64,000 bases of DNA from Choristoneura fumiferana. Lineage: Eukaryota > Arthropoda > Insecta > Lepidoptera > Tortricidae. The stretch is from NCBI RefSeq assembly GCF_025370935.1, contig NC_133478.1, positions 15,831,331 to 15,895,330 on the forward strand, written 5' to 3'. The stretch's first letter is position 1, and each line of letters begins with the position of its first letter. Below the pieces are notes generated by a model. The model made no database searches, was not told where the DNA came from, and worked only from the letters and a program-made list of their open reading frames with translations. Shown piece by piece: positions 35,601 to 50,500 of this stretch. The translations under genes and the position numbers were made by a program.

Positions 35601-38600
35601 TTTCTAAGCGAAATGTACGCAGTGTGGGGTCATTTTAGATGGTTAATGTGACATAGATAAATTATTATTATAGCACCACATAGCGTGTGTGTTTCTTATT
35701 TAGTTACTTAAGCAGTGACACTAGCGACATCTATGTTTTAGCCCTCATCGAGAAACTTCAACACTCCATCGGAGCTAACCGCTCATCCGGACCAGAGATG
35801 TCGCTATTAAGCAATCAAATTAAGATTGGTTTTTCGAGTCTTTTTGTATTTTTATTTCAACTCCAAATTTTGTTACTTTTACGGTCATCCCGTAAAATCC
35901 ATATCGAAAATACAAACTGAAACACTGAGAACTGAAACACTGAGATGCTGTCCAGTGGTGGTGTAGGGGTATGGCACACAGCACGGAATGCTGAGGACCT
36001 GGGTTCTATTCTCAGCGCTGGTCTCTTTGTCTGGTTTTTCTGTGCGTCTATGTTTCAGTTTGTATTTTTTAATATGAAATCAAGTAATAGACGATTAGTC
36101 CTAGATGGATCACTAGATATTAAAATAAAGGGAAAAAATTTGTGCTGACCCAATTCGAGCAAAATCTGAGCCGGTCACGATCTTGATGCATTTCAATTAG
36201 AGATGCAGACTATTTGCACTTTGTATTTGCATGCAGACGATGTTGTTGAGCATAGCGGATGTTTTATAATTGATATACAACATTTTAACATACGTAGTTC
36301 AATTCTATATACAAAATGAGCCAATTTTGCATTTGCAGCGTTCGTATGATTGTTGATCATGGTTTCAAAATTACGAACCATTTTCACTTTTACTTTTCTA
36401 ACAGTGCCCAAGGGATATATTGACCCGGATAACTCACGTCTTAAATCGAGTTTATCCCGACATGCTGCAGCGAGCGTGTTGCAGCAGCCGCCGAGTCGCG
36501 TTGCTCCGAAGACGAAGGGCTACGGATTAGCCCGAAACATGTCGGGCTAAACTCGATTTAAGACGTGAGTTATCCGGGTCAATATATTTAATATGAGTGA
36601 ATCTCACGGTAGTTTCATGTTCAAAAAAGTACCCAATAAACTAAAATTTGGTATAAATATGTATATTCAGTAGCAATACAATAATCTGGTGCTTAAATTC
36701 TGGTGATCCATCTAGGTCCGTCTCTGCAGAGCGGAACTCTTCAACAGTAGCATCAACTTGAAACTTGTTACTGATAAGTATATGAATTTTGGATAACAAT
36801 ACGAGTAGAGTCAACAAAAACGTATTATTATTTTTTTAACATAAACTTTAAGTAGCTTCTATTCAGTTGTTCACCATTCTGAAAACCTTGCTTCACCTGA
36901 TTCCGACCGGTGGTTATCACAAAACCGCGCCACCCCCAAGTCTAATCAAAGTCGCAAACTCCAGATCTTTACAACCTTATGGAGCAAACTTTTTACTGCT
37001 AATACAAGCCTGATCATGTGTCATTAAATTCCAAGTAACGAGTTTATAATTGGACACGAAATTCTCTGAATTTCGGCAGTCAGGACTTACAGAATTTATT
37101 TCAGAAGAAAGTATAGTTAAAAACTCATTATACTTCCTACTATACGAGTAACGTTTCCGTAATTGTGATTACATACAAACAAGTTGACGTTCCATTATTT
37201 AATTCTAAAAACGTAAAAATAAAAAAATCGAGTCACCGTTCCCAAACAAAACGAATGGTGTGTGCTTTGTAACCCTCGATACCACGAAAAGTAGCCGACA
37301 AAAATGTAGTGCAAAAGAAAAAAGTTCCGATAAAAATGTAGTGCAAAAATAAAAAGTCGCAGATAAAAATGTAGTGCAAAAATAAAAAGTCGCGGATAAA
37401 AATGTAGTGCAAAAACAAAAAGTCGTGGATAAAAATGTAGTGCAAAAACAAAAAGTCGCGGATAAAAATGTAGTGCAAAAACAAAAAGTCGCGGATAAAT
37501 ATGTAGTGCAAAAACAAAAAGTCGCGGATAAATATGTAGTGCAAAAACAAAAAGTAGCAGAAAAAAAATGTAGTGCAAAAACAAAAAGTCGCGGATAAAA
37601 ATATAGTGCAAAAACAAAACGTGGCGGATAAAAATGAAGTGCAAGAACAAAAAATAGCAGAAACAAAAGTCTCGGATAAAAATGTACTTAGTGCAAAAAA
37701 TCAGTCCAGTGGTTTGAGAGATATGCGGTAATAAAGAATATTACACACAAGATACGCGCGAAAAACAATACCACTCCTTGCAGTCGGGTAAAAACAAAAA
37801 GTCGCGGGCAACAGATAGTTGCTAATAAAAGCAAATAATAGAAGATGCAACCCGAAACTTATCGAACATCCGAACGAAATCTTCGTTTCTTTGGACATAT
37901 CCATTCGTTTGTAATTTTGTCCTTATCCTGTCCTTTCATAAATATCACGTTATCAGTTAATAGATCTTGCTAATAAAGCGCTAATTAACGAATTGCGAAT
38001 GTCACACAACTAAGTGATATGAATTTTACACATATTTACATACATATTACGTTAGACACTACGTTAAGGGGCTGTTTCACCATATATTGATTAGTGTTAA
38101 CTGGCGGTTAGGTGTGATGCCGTCTCTATTTGTTTTGTTCGAATAGACGGAGACGGCATCACATTTAACCGTCGGTTAACGCTAATCAATGGATGGTGAA
38201 ACAGCGCCTTAATCTCGAAAACAAGCGTTTGTCCCTTGACTGCCTTGATATTCCCGCGACTCCGTCTGGATTGTATTCATTTATACCGAATTTCATCTAA
38301 ATCGGTTTAGCGGCTTAAACGTGAAGAGGTAACAAACAAACAGACTTACAAACTTTCCCACTTATAATATTAGTGGGTGTTACCATTTGTATGTACCTAT
38401 TGTATTTTATTATTGCTTTTATATGCTGTCAATTGCACTATCTGCTTGTTTCTTTCTTCTCTGTTTTTGCCTGGTAGTGATCGCTCTTTAGCAATAAGGT
38501 CGCCTCATTGGTTATCGTGTATTTTTCTTAGTGTACTCTGAATTGTTTATTATGTGGTCTAGAATAAAGAGCGATTGTATTGTATACATACGTAAATAGT

Positions 38601-41600
38601 CCAATAGAAGTTATTAAAATGCACACATTGATAACGTCAACTAAACAACCCACGTCTATCAGTTACACCAACTGCTGCTATTGCTGTGTGGTTTTTTTTA
38701 TTTCCTTTTTATTCAACAATGCTGTTGCTTACAAATTGTAATTATACCAAAATAATATAAATAAGTCCTCGAGTGGCGACCACGAACCGGAAGACGAAGC
38801 GTTGGCAGGCCTCCCACCAGGTGGACTGACGACATCGTGAGAGTAGCGGGAAACCGGTGGATGCAAGTGGCAAGTTGTCGTTCATTGTGGCGTTCTAAGG
38901 GGGAGGCCTTTGGCCAGCAGTGGACGTCTTCGGGCTGATGATGATGATGATGATGATGAATATAAATAAATAAATAAACTACTTGCCTGACAATTTAAAT
39001 AATAATAACTGTACAAAGCATAATCTTCTTATTTATTACTTAGTAACAATAAACCGCTTATCCTATCACCCAGTTATCGAGTCTGATGCATAACAAATTG
39101 GTTCTCTCGTCGCGTCAAACCCAGCCGTGGGAATGACGGAAAAAGTTGGCCGCCGCAGTTCCTACGACGTCAATACTCAATATTTACAGATACGACATAG
39201 GATACGCTAAAAAAAAATTATAATACATTTTATTATAAACAATTTCCCGTTATTGGTTATTTACAGAAATACCCTATTTAAGTTTACTCCCCATAGAAAT
39301 AAATTTTCGGAAAATAAACTAAAGAAATAAGTAAGTGACGGTTTAACTGCTCTATAGGAATCAATGAAAACACAACGAGTGCACTCTCCGCGTGATGGTT
39401 TGCTACTAAGTCAAAAAGACAATAATTGTCATTTTCTACAACACGAATCCTTCCGATTTCCCCCGAAATCCGAAGGTTTTTCTAAGAGCTCACGTATTGT
39501 ACCAGGGTGGAACCTTTGTGCTACTGATGTCATGTCGACATCCCATATATTTATTAAAGAAATCAAAGCGAAATTGATTATGAAAAGGTCCCACTCTTGT
39601 ACATACATTGTACATTCATTACCCTGCATGTTACGACACTACTTACATACGAGCAAACTCTGATGAAAACAAATTAACATATGTCGCTACTTAAAAAAAA
39701 ACTCGTACCTCAAATTAGATAATTTTTCAGAATGAACTTTATGAACATTATGTCAAGGTTCAATTTAGTTGATATATTAATTTTAGATACGAGTTTTTTT
39801 CAAAGTAGTGATTATATTCACTTTTGCATTAGTAAGGATTTGTGTTTCCACCATTCCGTTCGCCACATTTTTATCTTAGTTTTACTGCGTGAACAAAATT
39901 CGAATAGGGCCATAAAATGAGACGTTTTACAACCCATCTTCCGACTTGCCGCGCGCTCATCTCACCGAAATGACACCTATTAATATGCATACATGCTTTA
40001 TACTCTTACACTAGCTCTATTTTATTAAAGTAAGTTGCGTTAAATATTTAAAATAAAAACTACCTACCAACATACACTAAATTAATATCAAAGGCGTATT
40101 ATAAAGTTAATGATTATATCATGGACAGGGATATTTGGAAATAATTCCGATCCGCATTAGCGATCCCTTCAAATAGCGAACCTACTGTGTTAAAAATAAA
40201 GTTGTGTTAAATATTTGTGATGTATACATATCATTTAATAATATTGTAAATCTGTTTTAAAAAAATATATATATACCTCGTTGAGTTTCTTGCCGGATTC
40301 TTCTCAGCAGAGGTTTTTCCGAACCGGTGGTAGATTTTTTTGACATTCATAAGTGCTTGTTATAGCCTAAATTGAATAAAGATATTTTGACTTTGACTTT
40401 GACTTTGAAATTAAATGGTGTCTTAAGGGCATCATAACTATAATTCTTAGGACAATGATCTTTTTTGACATCGATAGCTTAACAATTGCAGATTATTAGA
40501 ATGCTCATAACTCCATTTCGACCACAAGGTACCTTTGACCGCGGAACGTCACATAATAATATAAGGTTAAACTTCTTCCAAAGATATCAGCCAACCTAAC
40601 GGGGTTTGAAACGTTAATGTTAACGTATTCGTTTTGTGTCAAAAACTAAAGTTACGGACTAAAGTCTACAGAAGAGACGGCAACCCACCTCCTATTGGAA
40701 TGTTCGCCTTTACCGCCTTTGTACATCATATTATCCTGTGTTCTGTTATTTTCATGTGTTTTTATGTACAATAAAGAGTTTTACAATACAATACAATACA
40801 ATGTTCTGGCGTGGCGAACTACAGGGCACTACACCTCGGGTCACCGTGGTCACTCCAAGAAGTTGTCGGCAACGTGATGGGTCTGCTAGGTTTCCTCCAG
40901 AAGCTAGGCTGGCGTGAATAGTGCCTACAGCCAATCACGCAAAATAGGCGCAATAAGACGCCAAGTTGCTGAAAACAGCCCGCTAAAACCTATATCTACA
41001 TCGAAGTCTCCATATTCCTTGTTTATTTAAAGGCTGTCGCCAGGCGCCTGTCTCACATTCGATCACGTGTCGCAAGCGCCTGTTTATTTCGAGACCCGAA
41101 TCTAATTATCTTCTTTATCATCTTTAGGTTTTCATTGACTTTGTGGGAACTTTGTTTATTTGGTTCCGAAGTTTTGATTGAAATCGTCAAACTTTTTTTT
41201 TAACTTTGTCGGGATTCCACATGTGTGTTTATGTTTGAAATTATTAGGATAAGGTTTTGTTTGGCACACCACCTCGCCTTGCAGCGTCAAGCTCACCAGG
41301 TGACCCCCCCCCCATATCCCGCCACCCTACACTAGTGTGTCAGGGGGCGTGCGGACGGCACATTGCACATTGCTATTTGCACACTGTAATTTTTTCTCGT
41401 TTAAGCTACATATACACATATCTGTACCTGCCAAATTTTAAGTTAATTAGATAGAAGCCCGTAAAAATTGGCGTGCAAATTTTGAAGAGAAGCTTTTAAT
41501 TAACAAAAAATTAGCCATAGGTGATCCTCAGAGCAAGACAATCGTAGTGATAGTTGGGTTTGTGTGATTTCTGTGTATTCTTGCAGTGTGGAGGTGGAGG

Positions 41601-44600
41601 AGCTGCATGAACACACATTTGTTGCGTAGACGTATACTTCGTTTACTTTAAGGTTTGAATTAACGGTGAAATTGTAACACACATTTCTCGGTATTTCAAA
41701 CACAAATGGACTAAAAATACCAACATGACGTACATTTATTAGCGATAATTATTATGTTTTTAAGAAGTTAACATAATTTTAAATAGTCTCGTTGTTTTAC
41801 TTAAAAACGTGTTCAAATTTTACCGTTAAGTTTCAAATGTTAAATAAATGGAGTATAGAGCTAATCACAGGTAGCTAATTGCAGGTGGTAGGACCTTGTG
41901 CAAGGTCCGCCCGGATTGCTACCACCATCTTGCTCGCTAATCCTGCCGTGAAGCAGCAGTGCTTGCATTGTTGTGTTTCGGTGTGGAGAGTAAGACAGCC
42001 GGTGACATTACTGGCACTTGAGGTATCCCATCTTAGGCCTCTAGGTTGGCAACGCATCTGCAATCCCCCTGGTATTGCAGGTGTCTATGGGCGGTGGTGA
42101 TCTCATACTATCAGGAGACCCACTTGCTCGTTTTCCATCCAGTCAAATAAAAAAATAAAATAAAAAAACACACTTGATTATTACTAATACTTTAAATTAT
42201 TATGTACTTGTAAAACAATAAATGATTATGTATGATTACCTTAAGGTTGTGGGTGGGCAAAAGCAAAAACCTGTATTCCAATAACAGATAACATCAGAAA
42301 TAGCTCATAACGGTTTACGAACATTTTCAACCCGGTTGAAACCGTTGAAATTCTGTTTTGGTTTCGAATGCTAAGTAGGTAGAAGGTACCCAATTAGCAC
42401 CGGCCTTGCATGGGCACTGTTTCCTAGTTCACCTCATTATGGAAGGATTAATCCCATACAGTGTAATGTACCGATACAACTCGTGCTTATCCTACTAATA
42501 TTATATTACACATGCGAAAGTTTGCGCGTTCTTTTAGGGTTTCGTATCTCATTTGGCAAAAACGGAAACCTTATGGGATCACATTGATGCTCGTCTATGT
42601 TGTCTGTCTGTCCATCTGTCGAGACGAGACCCTTTTTCTTAGGAACGCGTGGAGGTATTAAGCTGAAACTAATGTCAAATACTCTAGGTCAGCTATTACT
42701 TGGAGCAGTAAAAAAATAAAATTAAGTCAACGCTATTAAAAGACACAGTCATTAAAAAAAACTATATAGTTTACCAGGGAATCAGAACTTATAGTGTACT
42801 TCCAGTTATTCTTGAAGCTTGAAATTTGGTAGGAATTAAATTTAGTAGGATGTAGGCTTACAGCACAACTAAGAAGAAGTCTAAGAAATCTTTTTTTTTT
42901 TAAGCGTCTCGCCATGTCAGTAACTGAAAAGGAAAAGAAGGGCTCCGTTAAAATTGGATATTCATAGACACCGCCAAATTAGTATGATTTGGCCCATTTC
43001 AGAGGAGGTTATCAATTCGATTGTTTTTTTTTTAAATTTACATTACTTTGACACAGTTGCTAAGCAATTTATGCTCCTCGTAATGCATTATGGTAAAACG
43101 AGTGGTGAAGCACCAGGACTCCTCAATAATGAACGTCTCTGCATCGGAAAAAGCAATCTTTCGTAAAAGGTGACGAGCAGTTAATATTAAACTATTGTAC
43201 TCGTATCTTAGATTATTTACACAAAAAAGCGAGAAAAAAAAAATTTATAACTAAAAATTAAACCGACTACAAAAAATCATGAAAATATTTTTCTACCAGT
43301 CTGAAGTCGGTCGGTGCCTCAGCACGAGCCATGCAGCAGGAGTGGAGCTATAGTCATCTACCTCACCTACGCACTTTATATCGGGCTTCAATCACTCCTG
43401 CTGGCTCGTGCTGAGGCACCGACCGACTTCAGACTGGTAGAAAATTATTTTCATGTTTTTTTTGTAGTCGGTTAATTTTTTTGTTATAACATTTTTTAGT
43501 TATCTTGGTTACCTACTACAGCCTATATTTAGCCTTTTTTTCCCCCGACATTCTCACGGGATAGGGATAAAAACCCGTAATTTCAGTAGGTAAGTAAGGT
43601 TGTATTGTGGACTTGAAATTTAAAATCGGTGCCCATGGTCGGCGGTGATTGCTTTCTATCAGGTGGTCCGGTAAACCAGCACTCCTATCATATATAAATA
43701 ACCTAACCATAAAAATTTCATTTCGAATACAAGATTCTTTTGCTGGCTGTACTTTTTGTTGACTGTACTTGCATTGTCACCCAAACTACATTTGCATACC
43801 AAATTTCGAGTCGATGCTATTAACCGTTGAAAACTTCCGTCCTGCGGAGACAATCCTGGCTGACCTACCAGGATGTCACTACTATATTATTGTAATGTCA
43901 CGCAATTTACATATTAAGTATACCAAATTTCAAGTCAATCTGACTAATGGAAGTTGGTCAAATTCAACTTACAAGATTTGATTACAGACAGATAGATAGA
44001 CAACGGGACAGGTGAAATTAAATAAAAGCTTTTGAAAACAGATCCAATGCTTTACGCAATCGAAGCTGCGAGTAGAGCTTAGTGTGTAAACCAGGCCACT
44101 ATCACACGCTACGCGAGTTAACACTTCTAATTAATCCCACTAAATGCCCCAGTCATTTTAATTCAAAAGTGGGGCATTAACCCCATTTTTGCCCAGCTTG
44201 TCTGAAACTAAATTAGCAGGAAGTCAAATTGATGCGAAGGGGCATAAGCGACGCGCTCTAGGCCACCGAGCTCTGCACGCTGTAATTCGAACCGACACCG
44301 AATAAGCCTCGAATTTATTATTCTGTACGTGCGAGATTTTGTGTTATTTCCAATCGTTAAACGTAAATGGATGATTCGACTTTTTCGGTGTGTTTCATTT
44401 CGTGAAAATGTATCTTTGCGTTTTTTGACCCCCGATACAAAGAGAGTTATTTGAAAGTTTTACGACTATATTTTCTTTGTGGCATCATACTTAGGTTCAT
44501 AACTCAGTTAACTGATTTATTGAATCAGGCGTTACTTTGCGGAGGTCCATATCAATGAACTAAAAGAATTTATTACAATCTGCTAACGTCTGGTAGCGTG

Positions 44601-47484
44601 GTGTACGGTTGTGTTGCTCTGAAGATGAGCTCTAGTTGAGTTCGAAACGCGCCAGTGTAGTGTGGTGGTGGTTGGCTTTGTGTGATTTGTGTGTATTCTT
44701 ACAGTGTAGAGGTGGAGGAACTGCATGACACGCATATCTTGCATAAACTTAGCTATCATTAAGGTCGCGGGTGAGCAAAGAAATTCTTTTAGTTCAGTTA
44801 ACTGACTCAGTTCAGTTGACTGTAATTTTATGTATACCAAATTTCAAGTTAACCCGACCACTGGAAGCGAGTCTAAATGAACTTGCAAGATTTGACCTAA
44901 ACACAAAACAACAAACAATGCAAAAATAAAATGCTTGTAAAAAATAGGAGTTAAAATGGGCATACAAATTTTTAAATCAATTTTTGTTGCATTTTTAATA
45001 AAATGAATAGAATAGAATAGAATAGAATAGAAAAACTTTATTGTATAATCTGTGTATGTACAAAGATGGTGAAAATTTTTTAGTGTCTCAACAGTTACCC
45101 TTCCGGGCATACAATGTTTTATACTTCGTAAAGTCGAATTCACAATTTACTAAGTAGCATAAAATTCTTTTAAATTATAAAAAGCCTTTTCTATTAGCCA
45201 TTTTTTTAGTGTTCGTTTAAAAGTGCTATCATCTATACTTTTTATATCACTGGGAAGATTATTAAACACATGAATAGCTGATATTAAAGCACTTTTTTTA
45301 AACATTGAGTTGTTGATCTTGGGAAGTTTAAGATCATATTTATATTGAGATCGAACATTAAACTTACATGATCTCTTTGGAAAGAATTCTGGCTGATTTC
45401 TAACAAATAAACATAATTCTAGGATGTTTTACGTTAATGTGTTACGTTAAAATCGCAACTGTATATTTTTATTTCTATATAACTTAAGTATAGAGCTCAA
45501 ATGGTACTTATTTTCTTTCGAGTTGTATTAAAATGAGTAGTCGTTATTGAAAGAAAATATTGAACAAAAAAGTAAAACCGATTCCAAAAAAATAACAAAA
45601 AAGGGTCCGACTACAAAACCCTGGAAAATAATCGCGTCGGTGACAGCACGAGCCAGCAGGAGTGGAGCAATAGTTGTCTACCTCACCTACTACATTTCAA
45701 TCGCTCCGGCTGGGTCGTGCTGAGTCATCGACTTCGACTTCGAGCGGCTTCTATAGGTACCTAGAAAAATATTTTCCAGGGTTTTGTAGTTGGTCCCTTT
45801 TTTTGTTATTTTTTGGAGTCGGTTTTACTTTTTTGTTAAACATTTTTTTTATCTCACTTTTTAGTGATTCGTAGCCAAAGTTCATCTCACAACGATTCGT
45901 GATTGGGCTTAAGCCCAAACACGGTTTAGTTACGTTGTTTTATAACAGAGTTCCGTTGCCTACCTTCCGGCTTCAGCATCAGATCAGTGCGAAAGAATCA
46001 TTTACTTAAAGCTTCTTCTTAGTCGCTTATCTAGGTATATTAATCTTGATCGTTTATAGAGTTCACATTGGTCATCTACGGTCTTCTTCATCAGATCCAG
46101 TTTACCAAATGATACTTTCTGAATATAAATGCTTATTTTAATGCTAAAAATGCTAAAATCGCCACAGGTGTGCTTATATAATTTGAGGTTTGCCCTCGAT
46201 TTCCCTAGGATCCCATCATCAGTACTTGACTTGGTTACGATGGGGCCACCTCAGAAGAGTACCCTTTCGAATAAAAAAATAATTTTGAAAATCGGTCCAC
46301 AATTGGTCCGTTTTTGTCAAATTAAAACCTAAAATTGCTAAAAGTGGCCCGGAGCGGTAACGTTTCGTGTGCTCTGCCTACCCATTTGGCAATACAGGCG
46401 TGACGTTTGAGTGTGTGATCCACAATTGACTGAGTAATCAGTGAAAAAACAGAAAAAAACAAACATTGGAACATAGAACCTTTTCCTTTTTTGAAGTCGG
46501 TTAAAAATAAGTTACACGTCAACATGACTGAATAAGAGACGTTTTATTTGGAAACATGAAACTTTTGCTCGTAATTAATTCAAAAACTAATAAACTATGT
46601 GTTTAAAGGCTTCAAAGTTAGCTAGAAGATATTTATTTCATCATTAAAACTCGCTAATTGACTTTTATTACTCTTTCAGTCTAAGGATGGGGCCATATTT
46701 ATATAATTTATCTACAGCCATATAGTAAATCCTCAATTATGCGTTCAAAAACCATAGGTAATGACCAGCATTACGACATTGGACATTGGATTCTATTATG
46801 AACACGGCTGTCGCCGCGACCACGTTAATGCAGGTCATTCTCAATGGTTCTTGAACACATAATAGAGGATTTAATAATTGCGGGACTTATCACGCTTACA
46901 ACGAGTAATAATATCCCTGACGTTTTAGGCATATTGCAGTGGCCGTGGTCACGAGTAGAGTAGCGTAGGTAAAGTAGAGTAGAGTGTAGACTGAGGTGGA
47001 GTCTACTCGTGACCACGATAACTGCAATGTGGCTCAAACGTCGAGGTAATTATTACTCTTTGTTAGAGTGATAAGTCCCGGGTGCGGTAATAACTATATT
47101 CAATTGTACATAGTCTTAACAAAAATATGCTATAGAAATGTGCCAAGTCCCAATTGTGATAATTTGTTTATGAAAAGCAGTGAATAGTAATAGCCTTAGG
47201 GCCTTATTTTATGGCAATCTGTTGCAGATATTGATAAAAAATTTATTTCACAAAAGCGGGGAATTAAAGCCCTCCATAATTTAAAGACGCGTAAAGCGTG
47301 ACTCTTTTCTAAAAAAGCAGACATTAAAAAAAATACAAAAATATTTATTTGCTTAATGATTCACAAATTTACAGTATAGTTATGCCCAGCGGACCCCAAA
47401 CTAGGCTGAGCCTGTATATTGGACCCTTGCAATATTAAAAATACAAAAGACGACAAGTGCGCAAATTATTTGTGAAAATATAAA

Positions 47485-47516
<32 letters not shown>

Positions 47517-50500
47517 GTATATCTGTATCTGTTGTGTCTGCAGATTGTGCCAGCAGTATATATTATATTATAATATAAGTTATAACCCTGCCGTCGTTTT
47601 ACGTATTTGAAATAATTATGTACTTATGTAAGAAAATCCTTTAAAAACAGCTTCCTGTAAGCCCGCAATTAATAAATGCTATTAAAAAGTTAGTTTCCGT
47701 CGGTTAATTAAATTTTTAATTACGCAAAGTAGGTATCAATCTGAAGCTTTTTGATGCAAGCCTGCAAATAGAGATCAAAGACTGAAAAATACTAGTAATT
47801 AAAGAAATGAACACCCTTAATTAAAATAATTCAAAATTTTAATCCTCTCCAACTTTTACTTCAACCATCCCAGCCTAAATACGTCCCACTGCAGGGAACA
47901 GGCCTCCCCTCAGAATGAGAGGGCTTTGGCAGTAGTTCCCACGCGGGCCCAGTGCGGATTGGGAACTTCACACACACCGTTGAATTGCTTCGCAGGTTTA
48001 TTATGCAGGTTTCCTCACGATGTTTTCCTTCACCCTAAAGCTCGTGGTAAATTTTAAATGTAATTCCGCACATGAATTTCGACCCACGATCCTCTGCTTG
48101 AGAGACCATAGGTCAAACCACTCGGCCAACACGGCTTCCCACTCGGCCACCACGGCTTCCACTACTACAATAATCAATTTATAATAAAAAGTTCAAACTA
48201 TGAATAATTACACAGTATAAATTATAGTAGTATGGACTTTTAAATTTTATGACGATTTTAACAATGGTTAGTTGACCCCAGTTTCCCTCGAGAATATTGC
48301 GATTTTAATTTAACTATAAGGGCCTGCTTCACCACTCATTGATTTTCATGTGCCAGATAAATGTGATGCTGTCTCTCTTTGGGCACGTATCTGAATATCG
48401 AAAATTTAAATATCGATAGTTAAAATATCGACGGTCAAAATATCAAACCTAACCTAACCTACTTTCGATATTTTGACCGTCGACTTTTTAACATTATAGA
48501 TGTATTAATTTTCCATTTCCTATACATCCAGAGGGCTGTTTGTTTTGTCCGAACATAAGTTGTAAATTTGTTGTTCGTGTTCATGTTGTTGTAAAGTAAA
48601 AAAAAAACATTTTCATACAAGATTTATTTTGCTAACTGTGCTTTTTTTGACTATACCTACTTGTAGTGTCACCCAAACTACATTTGAATACCAAATTTCA
48701 AGTCGAAGCCATTAACCGTTGAAGAGACGTCCTGTGGAGACGATCCTGGCCAGCCAGGATGCCACTACCTCCTATGTATATGTATGCCTATTGTATTGTC
48801 ACGCAATTTACATAAGCGTACCAAATTTCAAGTCAATCCAATTATACATATAGCCCATTGCCATTTCAACAAGCTAATTATAATATTATAAATAATTATA
48901 GGCGCTCTTATTGTTTGTTGTTGTCCTTAGATATAAGCTAGAAACTATGGCCCAAGCCCTCTTGTTTTGAGAGGAGGCCTGTTCCCAGCAGTGGGACGTA
49001 TATAGGCTGGGATGATGATGATTATTCATATTTGCAAAGTATACTTTTGGCGATGACTTAAACAATAAATTCAACTGCACACGATTGAACTGTTTAAACC
49101 GGTGTTGGCATACAATTTAATAATAAGTTTTTTTTGTTAAGTTAGTTTTTAGATAAGGTCCTCACTGAAGATCAGCGCCACGGCTTGCCGTGGCATCATG
49201 CTGAGTGGGGACCTATTTAGCGTCATGTAGGTCTTGTATTTGTTCTGTGTTTGTTTTTATGGCGTTAAATAAATGTATTTATTATTTTCTTTCTTCTTTA
49301 TTTCTTTCTGATTCGCTTGGCTATGTCGGTAACCCTCGTTCTTTTATGTATCTCCCCATTCCTGATTTGATCCCGTAGAGAAATCCCGAGCACAGCTCTC
49401 TCCATAACTCAATGAGCAACTCTGAGCCCGAAAGTGTAGTTATTTAATAATAATGAAATCGTCATTTCGTCTACAATCAATTAGTCCTTTAATTAAAAAG
49501 ATAACTCATATTAAACTCATACTGCAGCCCAGTACTTTCTGTTGCCCGCAATATTATACAATACTGTATCATGACTCCCATGGGAGCCGTTGGCAATGTC
49601 CGATCAGTGGAAGAATTCGAACAAATTAATTGCTTTACAGCTCGTCTAGTGCACTCGGTTTGATTATAATTGCTGCGATGAGTTTTAATAATAACTCTTA
49701 AATAATTGGGTTCTTGAGATTAATTGGTAATGTAACGTTATATTTATGAGCTCATACGTTTAATACACTTGAGGTCGTTCTGGACGATTTAGCGTAAACA
49801 ATTTAATATGTAAGTCTGGCACCTCGCGAGACAGTCCCAGAACAAAGATTATTTAAATAATTCTATAATAATTCTACGTATCAGTTTTGACATTCGCGTT
49901 TCACAGCCGTTATTATTCTTTTCAGGATTCCAACGTCAAAAAACGGAACCTCCAGAATGTATGGAGGACTTGTGGATGCGGCCGACGCAGGACCATTAAT
50001 TGTGGCGTTCTTTGGGGAATACCAATTATCCAGCAGTGGGTGCCCCTTGAAATTTCGACAACGTAATTTTCGAATTTCATTTCATCGAAAACGATTTATC
50101 GAATATTCAATACTAATGTTTCACTTCATCGAATAGTCATTAGTCATTACATATTGAAACAATTATTAGAACAACAGTACAAGGATTATTATTTGCTTAA
50201 AAATAAATTTCATCAACTATTCATGAGACAGAAAAACTAAATATCGCTGTTTATTTCATCGACGTATTTATTATAAGACACTTTTGTTTCATAGTTGATT
50301 ACATTATATCAATATATTCTACTAGCTTTAGTGATTCAAGATTGAATTTTGCATCTTTTGCATGATTTTTAGAAAATTTGAAGGCTTGTATTCTTCTGAA
50401 AAATTAAATGAATATAGTTACTTATAGGTATATAGGCACTTGAGGTATCCCATCTTAGGCCTCTAGGTTGGCAACACATCTGCAATACCCCTGGTGTTGC

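Larger units (their letters stand above)
33775..39320 (+). repeat. Large direct duplication, copy 2
   Basis: About 5.5 kb matching 28373-33591. Differences include a (TGTAT)n tract at 34964-34985, an extra cgagtcgtactcgcacactg near 35558, a partly repeated SINE start near 35925, a different number of minisatellite units, and a LINE tail at 38764-38958 absent from copy 1. The pattern of small indels plus one transposon presence/absence fits two haplotypes of one locus. Confidence 0.95.

Noticed and set aside
37195..37666. Similar long ORFs in the second array
   Set aside because: Same cause: 33-base period. Differences between copies do not preserve a frame.
28373..39320. Gene duplication
   Set aside because: The duplicated segment is purely intronic and contains no exon of Rh50 or another gene.
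39364..39663. Plus-strand ORF of 99 codons
   Set aside because: No recognisable domain, overlapped by an antisense frame, ordinary AT-rich composition.
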